From Endotrypanum monterogeii (Eukaryota; Euglenozoa; Kinetoplastea; Trypanosomatida; Trypanosomatidae): a stretch of DNA of 64,000 nucleotides. Within the stretch, counting starts at the first letter, position 1; each line of letters opens with the position of its first letter. Location of the stretch: NCBI GenBank assembly GCA_000333855.2, contig CM007319.1:1485205-1549204 (forward strand), given 5' to 3'. Below, piece by piece: positions 1 through 11,200 of this stretch. The notes under the pieces were generated by a model. It did not search any database, was not told the origin of the DNA, and worked only from the letters and a program-made list of their open reading frames with translations. The position numbers and the translations under genes are program-made.

Positions 1-274
1 CACAACAGTGTCAGAAGCAGGCTTGTTGATCAAAAGAGGAGGTGGGGTATGGGGATTGTGGACACTACTCCAGGTCTGTGCGTTTTATTCTCCGTCTCAC
101 TTTCTGGCACCGCTCACCGCATACCTGCGTCTGGCCCGTCACTTGTTATCACGTAAACTTCATCACCTCCGCATACGTGGTGTTTGTCGGCAGCCGTGAG
201 GCTGACTGCTGCTTCGTCGCGCCGCATCCCCACCCTTCTCCTTTCCGGTCCCACTCGCGTGGCTTCCTTCCATC

Positions 275-2374
275 ATGGAAAACACATGGGAGACAATGAA
301 AGGGGCGAAGTTGAGTGAGCCGGCCCTGGCATTTCTCCGCGAGAATATGAAATTCGAGACTATGGCTCCTGTCCAGGCTCGCACCATTCCTCTCTTCCTC
401 AGTAACTACGATGTAGTGGTCGAGGCCACCACTGGCAGCGGCAAGACACTAGCCTACCTTATCCCATGTTTGGAGATGCTGCTGCGACCGCGGACCCGCG
501 AGGTGGCAAAGGAATCTAAGAATGCTGTCTTTTCCGTGATAGTGCTGCCATCGAGGGAGCTGGCACAACAGGTTTTTCAGATAGTGAAGCGCATGTTACA
601 TTTCCTGGCGAAAGGATATAAAGGCGGTAGCCCCGCGAACGGTCTGCCTGCCTTTTCGTACCAATGCTACATCGGCGGACGTGACATCAAGCACGACGTC
701 GAGGAGTTCAGCAGGCAGGGCGGCAACGTGCTCGTTGGGACCCCGGGTCGCCTCTACGAGCTCCTAGTGTCGTCCAAGCACGCGAGTCTCTTCAATTTTA
801 GTCAGTTTGAACTGCTCATTCTCGATGAGGCCGACAAACTTCTCGAGTTCGGTTTCAAGGCAAAACTCGACGTCATTCTGAAGCGCCTGCCGAGGCAACG
901 CCGCACTGGACTGTTCAGTGCAACGCAGACAAAAGAGCTGGCGGAGTTGGCACGGGCAGGAATGCGCAACCCGGTGTCCGTCACCGTTCGCGTGAACTCG
1001 CTGAACTCAGCCAATGTCGACACGGCAAAACCACAGATACCTGAGCAGCTCTCCAACTTTTACGCCTTCACTCGAGCATCGGAGAAGCTGGACCGCCTCG
1101 TTGAGTTCCTGGCATTGCACAAGAATGAGAAAGTGCTTGTGTACGTCATGACATGCGCCAGTGTGGAGTGGCTCTACGAGGCACTCGTGATGGTGTTGTG
1201 CAAGGACGAGGCGGACACCGTCTTCGCTCTCCACGGTCAAATGAAGTTGGAGAAACGGCAGCAAGTGCACCGGCAGGTGACGAAGCGGTCTCGATGCGTT
1301 CTCGTCTGTACCGATGTGGCGGCGCGTGGGCTGGATATTCCTGAGGTGGGCGTGGTAGTGCAGTACGACCCGCCGGTTGACCCCAACACGTTCATTCACC
1401 GTATCGGCCGCACAGCGCGCATGGGGCGCAGTGGTGAAAGTGTCGTTTTTCTCATGCCGCAGGAGCTCGAGTACGTCAACTTCATGCGGCTTCAGAACGT
1501 GCCTCTGCAGGCGTTAGACGAGGAGCGGGACAGCATCGACGATGCCAAGGATACCGTGCGTGGTATGAACGCGCGGCGAACCCTGCTGAGCTCGGAGTTG
1601 CCAGACAAGCGCAAGGCGATTCACCAGGCGCACCGTGAGAAGCAGCTGGGTCGGCGAGAACGCCGCCAGAGGCTGCACGAGGCGCATCAGGCGATGGTGG
1701 AGGGGAAGAGCCAACGAATGGCAAAAAAGAAAGAGGTAATGGGCGATATGTGCGATAGTCCATCAGTGCTCGCGCTGCGTCGAGAGGAGTGCCACAACGA
1801 GAAGTTGTTGGGCCTCGCCGCCCGAGCGTTCGTGTCGTTCCTGCGGGCATACAAGGAACACGAGTGCCGCTACATTTTCCAGCTACAGCTCATTGACCTC
1901 ACAGACCTCACGCACGGCTTTGCACTTTTTAAGATCCCCAGCTGCGGCGAGATCAAGCGGATGCGTGTCTTGCGAGTTCCTCTTCAGGACGAATTTAGCG
2001 CGTTCGTGAAACAGATGGAGGCTGCTCTGCGGGAAAAGCGGCAACGTGCTGCTGAGGAGGAGTCGAATCTCCGAACGGAAAGTGGCGGCGGCGACGAGGA
2101 GAATGACCAAGGCGCAAAGAGGCACCGCACGGAGCGCAACGAAAAACTAGAGGCCCTGAAGTTGCTGAAGATGACCAAATCTGAGCGTAGCCGAGCCTGG
2201 AAGCAGGCGGAGCTCGATGAGCTCCTCAAAGATAGTTATTACGTCAAGATGGAGCGGCGTGGCAAGGTGAAGCGGCATGTGGTGGACGAGAAGATGGGCA
2301 TGGATGCCATCGAAAACTCTTTCATGAGCGCACGCGAGCGAAAGGAGGCGCAGCTTACCCGAAAGGCACGCTGA
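275..2374 (+). CDS. SPB4: DEAD-box ATP-dependent RNA helicase, SPB4/DDX55 type
   Basis: A 699-residue DEAD-box helicase. Visible motifs are the PVQ Q-motif near residue 34, motif I ATTGSGKT (51-58), Ia PSRELA (92-97), GTPGRL near 155, DEAD (184-187), SAT (215-217), ARGLD (350-354) and HRIGRTAR (375-382), so both RecA lobes are complete. The N-terminal wording (PVQARTIPLFLSNYDVVVEA) resembles yeast Spb4 and human DDX55, nucleolar helicases of 60S subunit assembly. The C-terminal third is very basic and helical with a KRHR run, as in that subfamily. It is about 100 residues longer than yeast Spb4 from memory, mostly in this tail. The start is the first ATG in the frame. DBP4/DDX10 and DDX18 are the alternatives. 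The helicase call is certain and the SPB4 subtype is likely. Confidence 0.9.
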   Translation: MENTWETMKGAKLSEPALAFLRENMKFETMAPVQARTIPLFLSNYDVVVEATTGSGKTLAYLIPCLEMLLRPRTREVAKESKNAVFSVIVLPSRELAQQVFQIVKRMLHFLAKGYKGGSPANGLPAFSYQCYIGGRDIKHDVEEFSRQGGNVLVGTPGRLYELLVSSKHASLFNFSQFELLILDEADKLLEFGFKAKLDVILKRLPRQRRTGLFSATQTKELAELARAGMRNPVSVTVRVNSLNSANVDTAKPQIPEQLSNFYAFTRASEKLDRLVEFLALHKNEKVLVYVMTCASVEWLYEALVMVLCKDEADTVFALHGQMKLEKRQQVHRQVTKRSRCVLVCTDVAARGLDIPEVGVVVQYDPPVDPNTFIHRIGRTARMGRSGESVVFLMPQELEYVNFMRLQNVPLQALDEERDSIDDAKDTVRGMNARRTLLSSELPDKRKAIHQAHREKQLGRRERRQRLHEAHQAMVEGKSQRMAKKKEVMGDMCDSPSVLALRREECHNEKLLGLAARAFVSFLRAYKEHECRYIFQLQLIDLTDLTHGFALFKIPSCGEIKRMRVLRVPLQDEFSAFVKQMEAALREKRQRAAEEESNLRTESGGGDEENDQGAKRHRTERNEKLEALKLLKMTKSERSRAWKQAELDELLKDSYYVKMERRGKVKRHVVDEKMGMDAIENSFMSARERKEAQLTRKAR

Positions 2375-3776
2375 TCATCCGGATTCCACGTCAGTGCCGG
2401 ATGCGCACGTGAGAAGAACAGAAGGCCCCGACCGGAAAAGGTGCAGTGTCTGCGCGACAGTGCACAAACGCTCTCCCCACACCCTCTTTCTTTCTACCTT
2501 ATATTGGTGCCTTGATCTTTTTTTTTTCCTTCCCCGGCCGCTTCCTGGCACATCTTCACCAAATACACGATTTCATGTTTTTTTTTTAAATACCTTCCGC
2601 ATCGCTGCTGGTGCACTAATGGAAAAGTATCCACTTAGTGGCCTTGGTTTTTTTTTTTCATCAAACAGGAGGGGGCGGGGAAGGGAAGAGACCACACCCA
2701 AATGTGGAGCGCATAAGGACTCTGCATCCCTCACGCTAGGGCGTCTTTGAGGGCCCTCGAAAAGAGGGAGACGCTCTCGGGTTGGGTAACACGATTAAAG
2801 AATTTTGAAACGACCACATCGGTGGGGTCAATGTAACTTCTAAGAAAAGCGAAATTTGACCATCACCAATGCGGGATTGAAAAATCGGAGTTAACAAGGG
2901 AAGGGGAAAGGGAAACAGTCATGTCTTCAGAAGAAAAATGAGACCAGGAACTGTGGCAGCAGCGTTGACGGCACTGGGTTGCTAGGCTTTTGCGAAGCCG
3001 GTATCGGCACCCAGACTGCATGACCGATGAATGGTTTGCTTGCTGACTGTCTTGTCCGTTTTTTTTTTTTGCACTGATGCACTTTAGGATGTGACTTGTC
3101 TTCCTAGACCGGCGAAGTCATGAGGGCTCACGCCTTTCGTCTTGTCCGCTTCCTTACCGCGGATAACGTCTGCGTCCCCGGATATACACCACCGTCTACC
3201 CACTCTCCCTAATCCCCGCCCTTTTTTCTCCTAGCGCCTTGACCCCTTTGATTTTTATCTTCGCGCATGGTTTCGTCGTCCCGCCAGAGGACGATCGATG
3301 CAAAAAAGTGAGAGGATAATTAAAAAAAAAAAATGCTGCCGCGGCACACTGACCGCAACAAAGAGCGCAAGGTGATAATATTAAAAAAAAAAGCAAAAAG
3401 AAAACATGAGGGATAGTAAACAGACGACTCACTTGCCCGCTATGGTATCGCCTTAATATATCCATTTGGACACGTTGCTAGTGGTCTCTCTCTCCTTTTT
3501 TTTTTTTGTGACCCTCTCACACTTCCCAGCTTGCGTGCGAGTTGTCTGTGCATGTGCATACGTAAGTGTGTGTGTGTGTGCGTGTAGGCATGGAACAATA
3601 TTGAGGCATCGCCCTTTGCCCTTTCAGCATGTACCTGTCCTCTCCTCCTCTTTTTCCTCTTCATCAGTCAAGGATTTCCCTTCTGCGTCGTAATCCGCCT
3701 TGCTCACCGCTTCGGCGGCATTTCTTCTCGCGTTTTCTTTGTGCTTGTGAGCTTAAATGCGCTGTGTGCATGCACC
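2375..3776. other. Spacer between SPB4 and the J-protein gene
   Basis: There is no convincing coding region. The stretch holds poly-T and poly-A runs, a TG-rich run near 3567-3585 and a polypyrimidine tract at about 3640-3665 followed by AG at 3666-3667, a likely spliced-leader acceptor for the J-protein gene. It should contain the SPB4 3'UTR. Confidence 0.6.
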
Positions 3777-4943
3777 ATGTTTAAGGACTATTATGCCATC
3801 CTCGATGTAGCACCGTCCGCCTCCGGCGAGGAGATTCGCCGTGCCTTCAAGCGCTTAGCACTCCAGTTCCATCCTGACAAAGTCGGTGTTGGTGGCACAG
3901 CAGATGCGACGTCCACTATGCGCAGTGATGAGCGCAGTATCACCGCGAAGTGGACCGATGGTGAGATTTCCAACGATAGCTTTTCTGCCTTGAATCCACC
4001 GACGACTTCTTCTCACGTATTTGCAAGAAACTTCATCGACATACAAGAGGCCTACGAGGTCCTGGGCGATGTGGCGCGGCGCTACCTTTACGATATGAAT
4101 TACCAAGAGCTGTTGGTTTTGCAGGAGCAGCGCCAACAGGAGGAGCGACGCCGCTGTGAAGCGCACGCGCGGGCCATCGCCGAGGCAGCTCGCCAGGCCC
4201 GAGAGCGAGCACTGCTGCGGGAGCAGTATCAGCGAAGCCTCCAAGCACACCCCACAAAAACGGCTTCGATGATAAACTCCGTAAATGCCGACGACTCGGC
4301 TTTTCCCAAAGCCGCCTCTTTCCCCTCATGTCCTCAAAAAACCGCATGTCCAAGTCAAGGGCAGAGGGCGACAGGGTTCAAGGTGGCCGTGCCGTCCTCG
4401 TCACCAGCCGATACACCTCAGGAAGACCCACCTCGCCACAAAAATGAGCCAATAGAGGAGGCGAAAGAGGGTGACTGCTTGCTCGAGGACATCAGCTCTG
4501 ATGAAGGCGGTGTCCCTCAGGCGCCGAAAAATCGTAATCGTATCCCTACGCCAACCGATCTGCTTAATGCTAGCAGCCACTCTGAGGGATGCCGGACAAA
4601 AGGGAAAAATCTCCATGTAGGCAGCGAATACGTCGCACCAGTCGAGTTACAGAGACAGGTCAGCAGCTCTAGGAGCAGGCGCAAAAAACAGCATTCAGCG
4701 GCGACTCTCCCGGCTGCGTTTGTGCTATCGAGCTCGCTGTCGTTTAACTGGAGTGAAACACCTGCGCAGACCCGTCAGTCTGACGCTGAATCCAATCGCT
4801 CGCGGCGGCAAATGTGGCGTCGCCACATAACTCCCCGATACGGCGAGGCGGATGACGAGCCCGAGCTGCCTCTGGAGTATTATTATAAACGCTCCGTGGA
4901 GCGCACGCTTCGCGTGTTTTTTGGAGCTCCGAATTCAGAGTAA
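3777..4943 (+). CDS. J-domain (DnaJ/HSP40 type III) protein
   Basis: A 388-residue protein with an N-terminal J domain. It opens YYAILDVAPSASGEEIRRAF and has the HPD motif at residues 32-34, so it should stimulate an Hsp70 ATPase. About 45 extra residues (from GVGGTADATS to NPPTTSSHVF) split the J domain between the HPD loop and the helix beginning FIDIQEAYEVLGD. A charged, Gln/Arg/Glu-rich coiled-coil-like helix follows, then a long Ser/Pro-rich, probably disordered middle. No Gly/Phe region or zinc finger is seen, making it class III. The frame is open further upstream from a GTG, but the first ATG, directly before FKDYYAIL, is the natural start. The client and compartment cannot be read from the sequence. 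Confidence 0.88.
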   Translation: MFKDYYAILDVAPSASGEEIRRAFKRLALQFHPDKVGVGGTADATSTMRSDERSITAKWTDGEISNDSFSALNPPTTSSHVFARNFIDIQEAYEVLGDVARRYLYDMNYQELLVLQEQRQQEERRRCEAHARAIAEAARQARERALLREQYQRSLQAHPTKTASMINSVNADDSAFPKAASFPSCPQKTACPSQGQRATGFKVAVPSSSPADTPQEDPPRHKNEPIEEAKEGDCLLEDISSDEGGVPQAPKNRNRIPTPTDLLNASSHSEGCRTKGKNLHVGSEYVAPVELQRQVSSSRSRRKKQHSAATLPAAFVLSSSLSFNWSETPAQTRQSDAESNRSRRQMWRRHITPRYGEADDEPELPLEYYYKRSVERTLRVFFGAPNSE

Positions 4944-5213
4944 AGCGTTATTATCTATTTTTCAAAAGTCTGCGCACAATGTTTTCTTCTCTCGGTGCCA
5001 TCTGAGGATCTGTCTTAGCTTTCGCTGACCTCCTTCAAAATTTCCTTCCACAAAGAAAAAAGCGACAGTGTAATCGTACCTTGATGTTGATTTGTCCTTA
5101 CATTGTTTTTTTTTTTTTTTTAATTGATCGATCGTAGTTCCTTTTTTGTGGCCCTACGTTCCCTCCTTTTTTTCCGCTCTACTGATGAGTTTGATTTCAT
5201 GTACGATAGCCGC

Positions 5214-5248
<35 letters not shown>

Positions 5249-6257
5249 TTTTTTGTTGCTTCTTTTTGGTCGCTACTGGGTTGTGTCGAGAGCTTCTTTT
5301 TGTTGTTTGACCTCCTTTTCATTTTTCATTGTCATGCGAGTTCGCACAATGAGACGTGGGGGGGGGGTCAGTGAAGATTTCAGGATTGATGGGTCGGTCG
5401 TCAGAAGAAAAAAAAAATACAATGTCAGCGATACGTATGTCTCCACTGTTCTCCAGATCGATGGTACTCTGCACATTTTTGTTATCCTGCCATTACTCTT
5501 TGTTGCTGCTTTATAAATTATTATTTATCTTTCTTGTCTTCTCTGCCCCGCCATCGTGTTTCTGTCCCCCTTTTTTTTTGTGATTTGGAGGGGTCAACTT
5601 CACTCTCTTTGATGTGTTACTTTCCCGGGGACGTCGTGTCATTGCTATCATCGATGCATAGTTCTGAAGCGATGTGCGAACTCATCAGCTCGACTCCTTA
5701 GCCACGGATGAAATGACGAACATACACATACACACACACACAGACACACACCCTAGAAGAGAAAATGTAGAAAAAAACAGAGTTGATCGTATCTAGAGGG
5801 AGGGAGGCACACATGTCAGTCCTCCTCCTCTTGTGATGCAGTTGGACAGTACGGTGCACGCTTTCTGTGTATAGGCAGGGGGGTCCGTCTCCTCAGAGAG
5901 AAGGCGAAGGGAAAGGGGGGATCGCTGCGAGCTGAATGGGGAATATGCACCTTTACGTTGTGAAAAAAAAAGAAAAAAATAACACACACATACACACACA
6001 CCAAACATAATAAAAAAGGGAGGGGGTGTTCGTGCGGCGGCGATGACGGTGTTCGTGTACACGGATTAGGTACCACGCTGTGGAGAGGGAGTGATTGCGG
6101 TTTCTGCTTTAGGATGCGCACATACACACGAATGTTATCTTCCTCTATTCATTCCTCAACTTGATAATGACTTTTTATGTATACGTGCATATATATATAT
6201 ATTGTTTTATTAAGGAAGTACTGCGCTGCTCAGAAATTAGCGATCGCGATTTCATCC
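4944..6257. other. Spacer after the J-protein gene
   Basis: This is low-complexity DNA: long T runs, a (TA)n run at about 5218-5245, a G run near 5359, CA-rich stretches at 5725-5750 and 5982-6000, and a second short TA run at 6190-6202. I see no coding region. Confidence 0.6.
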
Positions 6258-6590
6258 ATGTTGATGAACGCGTCAATCATCGAGGAGGACTCAGAGGCGG
6301 CTATCGCTCTTCGCTTCCTCAATAATTGTCTGAGCAATGCAGTGCAGGTGCACTATCTCGTCACCAGTTCCTTTCGAGGAGGCGACTGGGAAACCTCCTT
6401 GCTTCTAGGAGCGGAGGCTCAAGAGTATATGACAGCATTGCTCACCGCATACGCGGCCAGCAGCGCGCTACGGCGCCAGCTCATATCTGGGAAATCGCTG
6501 CACTATCTGCAGTGTTTGACAGACGAGAAAACGCGTGCCGACTTTGTACGTGTCGCTGCAGCGCCATCTTTCGCTTTCGCTTCTCCTTGA
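6258..6590 (+). CDS. Small conserved-looking hypothetical protein
   Basis: A 110-residue reading frame starting MLMNASIIEEDSEAAIALRF. I do not recognise it. It reads like a real soluble alpha-helical protein: balanced composition, several amphipathic stretches (SEAAIALRFLNNCLSNAVQV, AEAQEYMTALLTAYAA) and mostly G/C third positions, unlike the poly-T frames around it. No signal peptide or membrane segment is seen. The splice signal upstream is weak (TA repeats, then TTTTATTAAGGAAG and a CAG near 6231-6233). A longer version of the frame starts at 6177, but that part encodes only the TA repeat. The last residues (APSFAFASP) look less protein-like, so a frame change near the end is possible. Confidence 0.5.
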   Translation: MLMNASIIEEDSEAAIALRFLNNCLSNAVQVHYLVTSSFRGGDWETSLLLGAEAQEYMTALLTAYAASSALRRQLISGKSLHYLQCLTDEKTRADFVRVAAAPSFAFASP

Positions 6591-8266
6591 GAAACGTAGC
6601 CGAGAAAGTGTGTGGTGCGCAGCTGCCGCACGCAGCAGACTATGTCATCTCTTGGTGGCGCCGTTCTTTCGTCTCCTTTGGTACAAAAGAACAGAGCGCG
6701 ATAGTATATATATATTTTCGCTCTCCGGTTTCGCATACTGGACGTGGGGGATTAGGAAGGCATACCCGCAAACGACAAAAAGAAGAAGACAAGAGGACAT
6801 GCGAACCCGCAGCTCTACGACTGGGCCTGTATGGGAGGGTCCTGAGTGAAAGGGTAGGGTGCTACAGCGTAGGCGATCGCGTTTTTTTTTTTTCGCCAGG
6901 GGGCTAGGGAGATGATGATGTTGTCTTTTGAACTGTGTGCCCACGTTGTTGTAGTCGTATTATTGTTTTCTCCCATTCCCCATGGGTGCGAGGAGAGGCT
7001 TACCGAGTATGTTTTCATGTTTGGAAGTGTCTCTGATAGGGCTGCGAGAGAAGTCTCAATGCTGGGGGTGCAGGTAAAAAAAAAATTGATTGATACCCTG
7101 CATTTTATCTGAGCGTATTCGAGTTGCCTTGGCGCGCTTTGCCCTTTTCCGCCCTCTTTCCTACAATCCCCCCTTTGCCCCCTCCCGCTTTCCTGCGCAT
7201 AGCCACTTCTGCTAGGCCTTCCCCACTCATCACTGCTCTCTTTCTCTCTCTCTCAAGTTTTTCTTTCTCCATTGCTTGCCCTGTAACGTCACTGGACGGG
7301 CTGACGGCCAGAAGCACGTGCCATCATATTCTTTTGGCCCCTCCCTTTTTCTCTAGAGACTCGCGCCACTGCGCATATACGCATACAGTCAATAAGATCC
7401 TACGTGATACGAGGGTGGCGTAGAGATACACAAACACGCTTACTCGCAGATACCGCGGGGCTGCATTGAGGGTGTGCAAGCACCTTCTCACCAGACCTGC
7501 TTACCAGATTTGTTTTTCTGGAGAAAAAAACTCTCCGTTTTTTTTTCTCCTCCTTTCCTCTCTCTCCCCACCTTTCGATCCGTCGCTACCCAAATCAACA
7601 TATATTATATAAGTTCCATGGGGATTTTTCTTGTGTTGTAGCCGACGTTACGGAACTCACACTTTCGCCTTGCCTTGGTCGTGTATTTCTAGTGTCGCAT
7701 GTGCAACAGTACATCATAGATGATTTTTAACCATACAAACGTTTGTGCTTCTTCGCTGTCGATTACGGGTTTGCCCCTCTGAAGACGTGTTTTTGTCTGG
7801 AACTGCGTGGTGTGTTTCTCGGTTCTTCTTTGCTCTTGACGGGTTACTTTTTTTTTTTTTTCAGGTGTCGTGAACATCTCTACTTGTTTCCCCGTAGTTA
7901 TCTTTTTCCGCCCGCCCCGCCCCCCTCAATCCGTTTAGTGACATTATCGCTTCTTTCTCACTGGTTTGTCGCCTTTCCCCCTCTTCCTTTTCTGCTCCTT
8001 CCTCAAAAGGAGAGAAGGTTCGTGGTACACTGCAGCTGACGCGTGGGCAGCTCCTCGTATATCACTAGCATCGGAGCTTGGTGCAAACGCTGTTTTTAAA
8101 ATTTGTTTTCGCGTGTATTCGACAGGGAGTCGAGGAAGCAGACGAGAAAGGAAACAGGTGAGGCGCTCGAGGGTGCATTGTTGAAGTCGGCTTCTTGTCT
8201 GCTACGGTCACAACTGCACTCATCTTTCCTCCTCCTCCCCTTCAGAGACGTCGCCGCGAGCGCGTG
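6591..8266. other. Spacer and 5'UTR before the KKT kinase
   Basis: There is no convincing gene. The first 300 bases have mixed composition; after about 7130 the strand becomes strongly C/T-rich. A clear spliced-leader acceptor lies at 7848-7864, implying a 5'UTR of about 400 bases for the kinase. Confidence 0.6.
7848..7864 (+). promoter_or_regulatory. Predicted trans-splice acceptor for the KKT kinase
   Basis: An uninterrupted T tract is followed directly by CAG, giving the polypyrimidine-AG arrangement used for spliced-leader addition. It is the strongest such site upstream of the kinase ATG at 8267. Confidence 0.6.
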
Positions 8267-11200
8267 ATGCTCGGTACTGTTGATTCCATCGACTACGATG
8301 GGGACCGCTTGCGGAAAGTGGTGTTGAGATTTCCTCCTTTGCGCAACGGCGACTCGGATATAGTAAAGGAGGTGCAGTCGTGCGAACGCATCGGCCAAGG
8401 ATCCTTCGGCACTGTGTATCGCGCCGTCTGTGATGATTACCCGCGCCTTGCCCTGAAAATTTCAACAGGCAAGAGCACGCGGCTTCGTCAGGAGCTTGAG
8501 GTGCTTAGCCGCGTCTGCACCAAAGGTCGACTCCTTCTCCCGCGCTTCGAGTTTGGGGCGCTTAATAAGACGGCGGACTTGATCGTGATCGGTATGGAGC
8601 TGTGTGTGCCGAGCACGCTGCACGATCTTCTTCTTAGTACTCGTATAACGAGTGAAGCGGAAATGCTTTTCATGGCGTATCAGGTGGTTCAGGCCGTCTC
8701 GTACGTACATATGGAGGGATGCATCCATCGCGACATCAAGCTGCAGAACTTCGTCTTTGACCTCGATGGCAATGTGAAGTTGATTGATTTTGGACTTGCC
8801 TGTACTTCTCTCAAGCCTCCGCCAGGCGACGTAGTGGCAGGCACGGTGTCTTTCATGTCCCCAGAAATGGCGCACAACGCTCTCTACAAGGACAAGCGCG
8901 TCAGCGTCGGCGTGGCTGCCGATGTGTGGTCGCTCGGGATCGTCCTCTTTTCTATATTTACCCAGCGGAATCCTTACCCGTCGACGGAGGCGCCGGTACA
9001 GGCACCGGTAAGTGCCTCCGACTGCACAAAAAACAGGTCTGGGGCGGCTGCGTCTGCGGCAGGCGGCGCTTGTCAGGGTGATACCACAAACGACGTGGCG
9101 GGTGAAAGAGAAGACGGCGTTGGTCAACGGCAGCGCATGAACGAGCGTCTGCTGCGCCGTGTTGCAGCTGGTGACTGGCAGTGGCCTGTCGGTATCACGG
9201 TGTCGCAAGACTTGAGGCAGCTGGTAAGCTCCATTCTGGTTACGAACCCCGATGAGCGGCCGAGCGTGGAGACGATCCTGGCTAACAAGCTGTGGAACTT
9301 GCGACGACGCTATCCACCCGCAGCTGTTGTGGCGTTTCTCGGTGTGCAGGATGACTTCTTGCTGTCACACGATGAGGCGCACCTGTTGCGCGCGGTTGAA
9401 GAACGCAGCGCCGGGGTGACCGCGTCTCTGCTGAACAGCCGCCTTCACAGCCCTGATTCAGATACCACTGAGGAAAATGGCGATGCCCAGGCGCAACAGA
9501 ACAGTTACAGCGGCAGCGTGCGCAACGGCGGTCTTTTCACGGCTGGCACAACTATTTCACCAGCGCGCAGCTCTCTCAAGGTTGTGCAGCGCTGCGGCGA
9601 GGGAGGAGTCGATGGTGCGGTTGCAGTGCAGGTGTACGACGTGCGCGCCAGCACCCGCAAGCGCAGCAAACCCATCCGCGAGATATCCATTGTAATGGCG
9701 GAGGAGACAGCCAAGACCCAGCGCTCCAAGTCTGCCCGACGGGCCAAGAGCGCCGTGCCGGCTTCTTTGCTGAGTGGCACTTCACAAGAGGCGTCTGTGA
9801 AGGGGAAGGGACCAAGGGCAGCGTCAACTGGCATGGCGTTACAACCACGGGTGACCCTTGAGTCTGCTGATAACATCGACGGTGATGGTGACGAGGAAGG
9901 GGTTGTGGTAAGCCGAGGCTCAAACACGTCGCAGTACCACAATGGCAGTGTGTCACCTGTGCGACTGCAGGATGCTCTGGACACCGCCTGCTCCGCGGAA
10001 GCCGCGCAACCGGATGGCATGAACCGTCACAGGGAGGTAATAGAACCCTCTTGCGCTACGCCACCTCTGATGGGACGTGACGAACAGAAGCTGCTCATCG
10101 AACCAGTACTCTGCTCTTCATTTCCAATGGGATCAGCCGGGGGAATGCCCACCGGCTGCCAGCGAGGTGGTAGCCTAGAGCTCCTGGAAGATGTGGGGGC
10201 GCCAGTCCCAAGGAATGCAAAGTCAGCCTCATACGGAAGGGCTGTATCGAGACGCAAAAAAAAACGCGATACGTCCCTAATTCAGTCTTCCTCGGTGATT
10301 CCCAAAGGATGCAGCCGAGATGTATCTGTGGACGCATTGAGCAAAATGCCGGTGGAGGCGTCGGCCAACGTCGCCGTTCTGCTTCCTGCGAGCCTCACTG
10401 TATCACAACACTCGGCTGCACACACCTCGCCGCCGTCTACACCGCAGACACCAATCAGGCGAGTGGTGTCTGCGACCGCTTTGCCTATCCCTATCCCTTT
10501 CTCATCTGGACCCACGAGTCTCAAGGGGTCATCACGTGGGAGAAAGCGTGCACACCGTATGGCTCTTGAGCTTAGTTTGGATGTAATCTGGCACGACGAG
10601 GCAGATCATCGCCGCACGCTTTCAGCGATGCTTCTTGTTGAGCATGCTTGGCTGCTCGCCAGCTTTCGACTCACTATTGAGGAGGACCAGGAGCGTTACA
10701 GTATCACTTGGCTCGCCGAGGAACAGGAAAAATCTGCCGCTCACCCACACCGCTTCAAGGAGGTTATGCAGGTCATGAACAAAAGATATCAGTACGGGTT
10801 CGTCTGTGACATCTGCGATTACGAGTTTCTCCCAGCCGGTCCAGACGAAAAAGACTTGCATTTTTTCCATTGCCCATGTGGTCGAGACCTTTGTCCAGAT
10901 TGCTACACGGCGTACCAACGGCAATGCACGTGCTCCTGCTGTCGTGTGGTGCATTCAAACAGTTGTGTGCTGCGGGAGCACCTCCTACAGACCGGCGGGA
11001 TGCCCTTCTACAGCGAGCTTGGGCAAAGAAGTGTGGTTGTCCACGCAGGGAATGTACGGGGGTCGCTCCAAATGGCTGCCAACGTAGACGAGGAAAATCT
11101 GGGCAGGGTTGGAACATCGGCAGCGTCGGCGCAGCCGCGTGGTCGTGGCCGGCCGCCCAAGCAGGGTAAGGTCTGCTCCCCAGTGAAGCAGAAAGGCATA

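Noticed and set aside
8462..9208. Minus-strand frame of 248 codons opposite the KKT kinase
   Set aside because: It is a shadow of the conserved kinase domain, whose motifs are clear on the plus strand.
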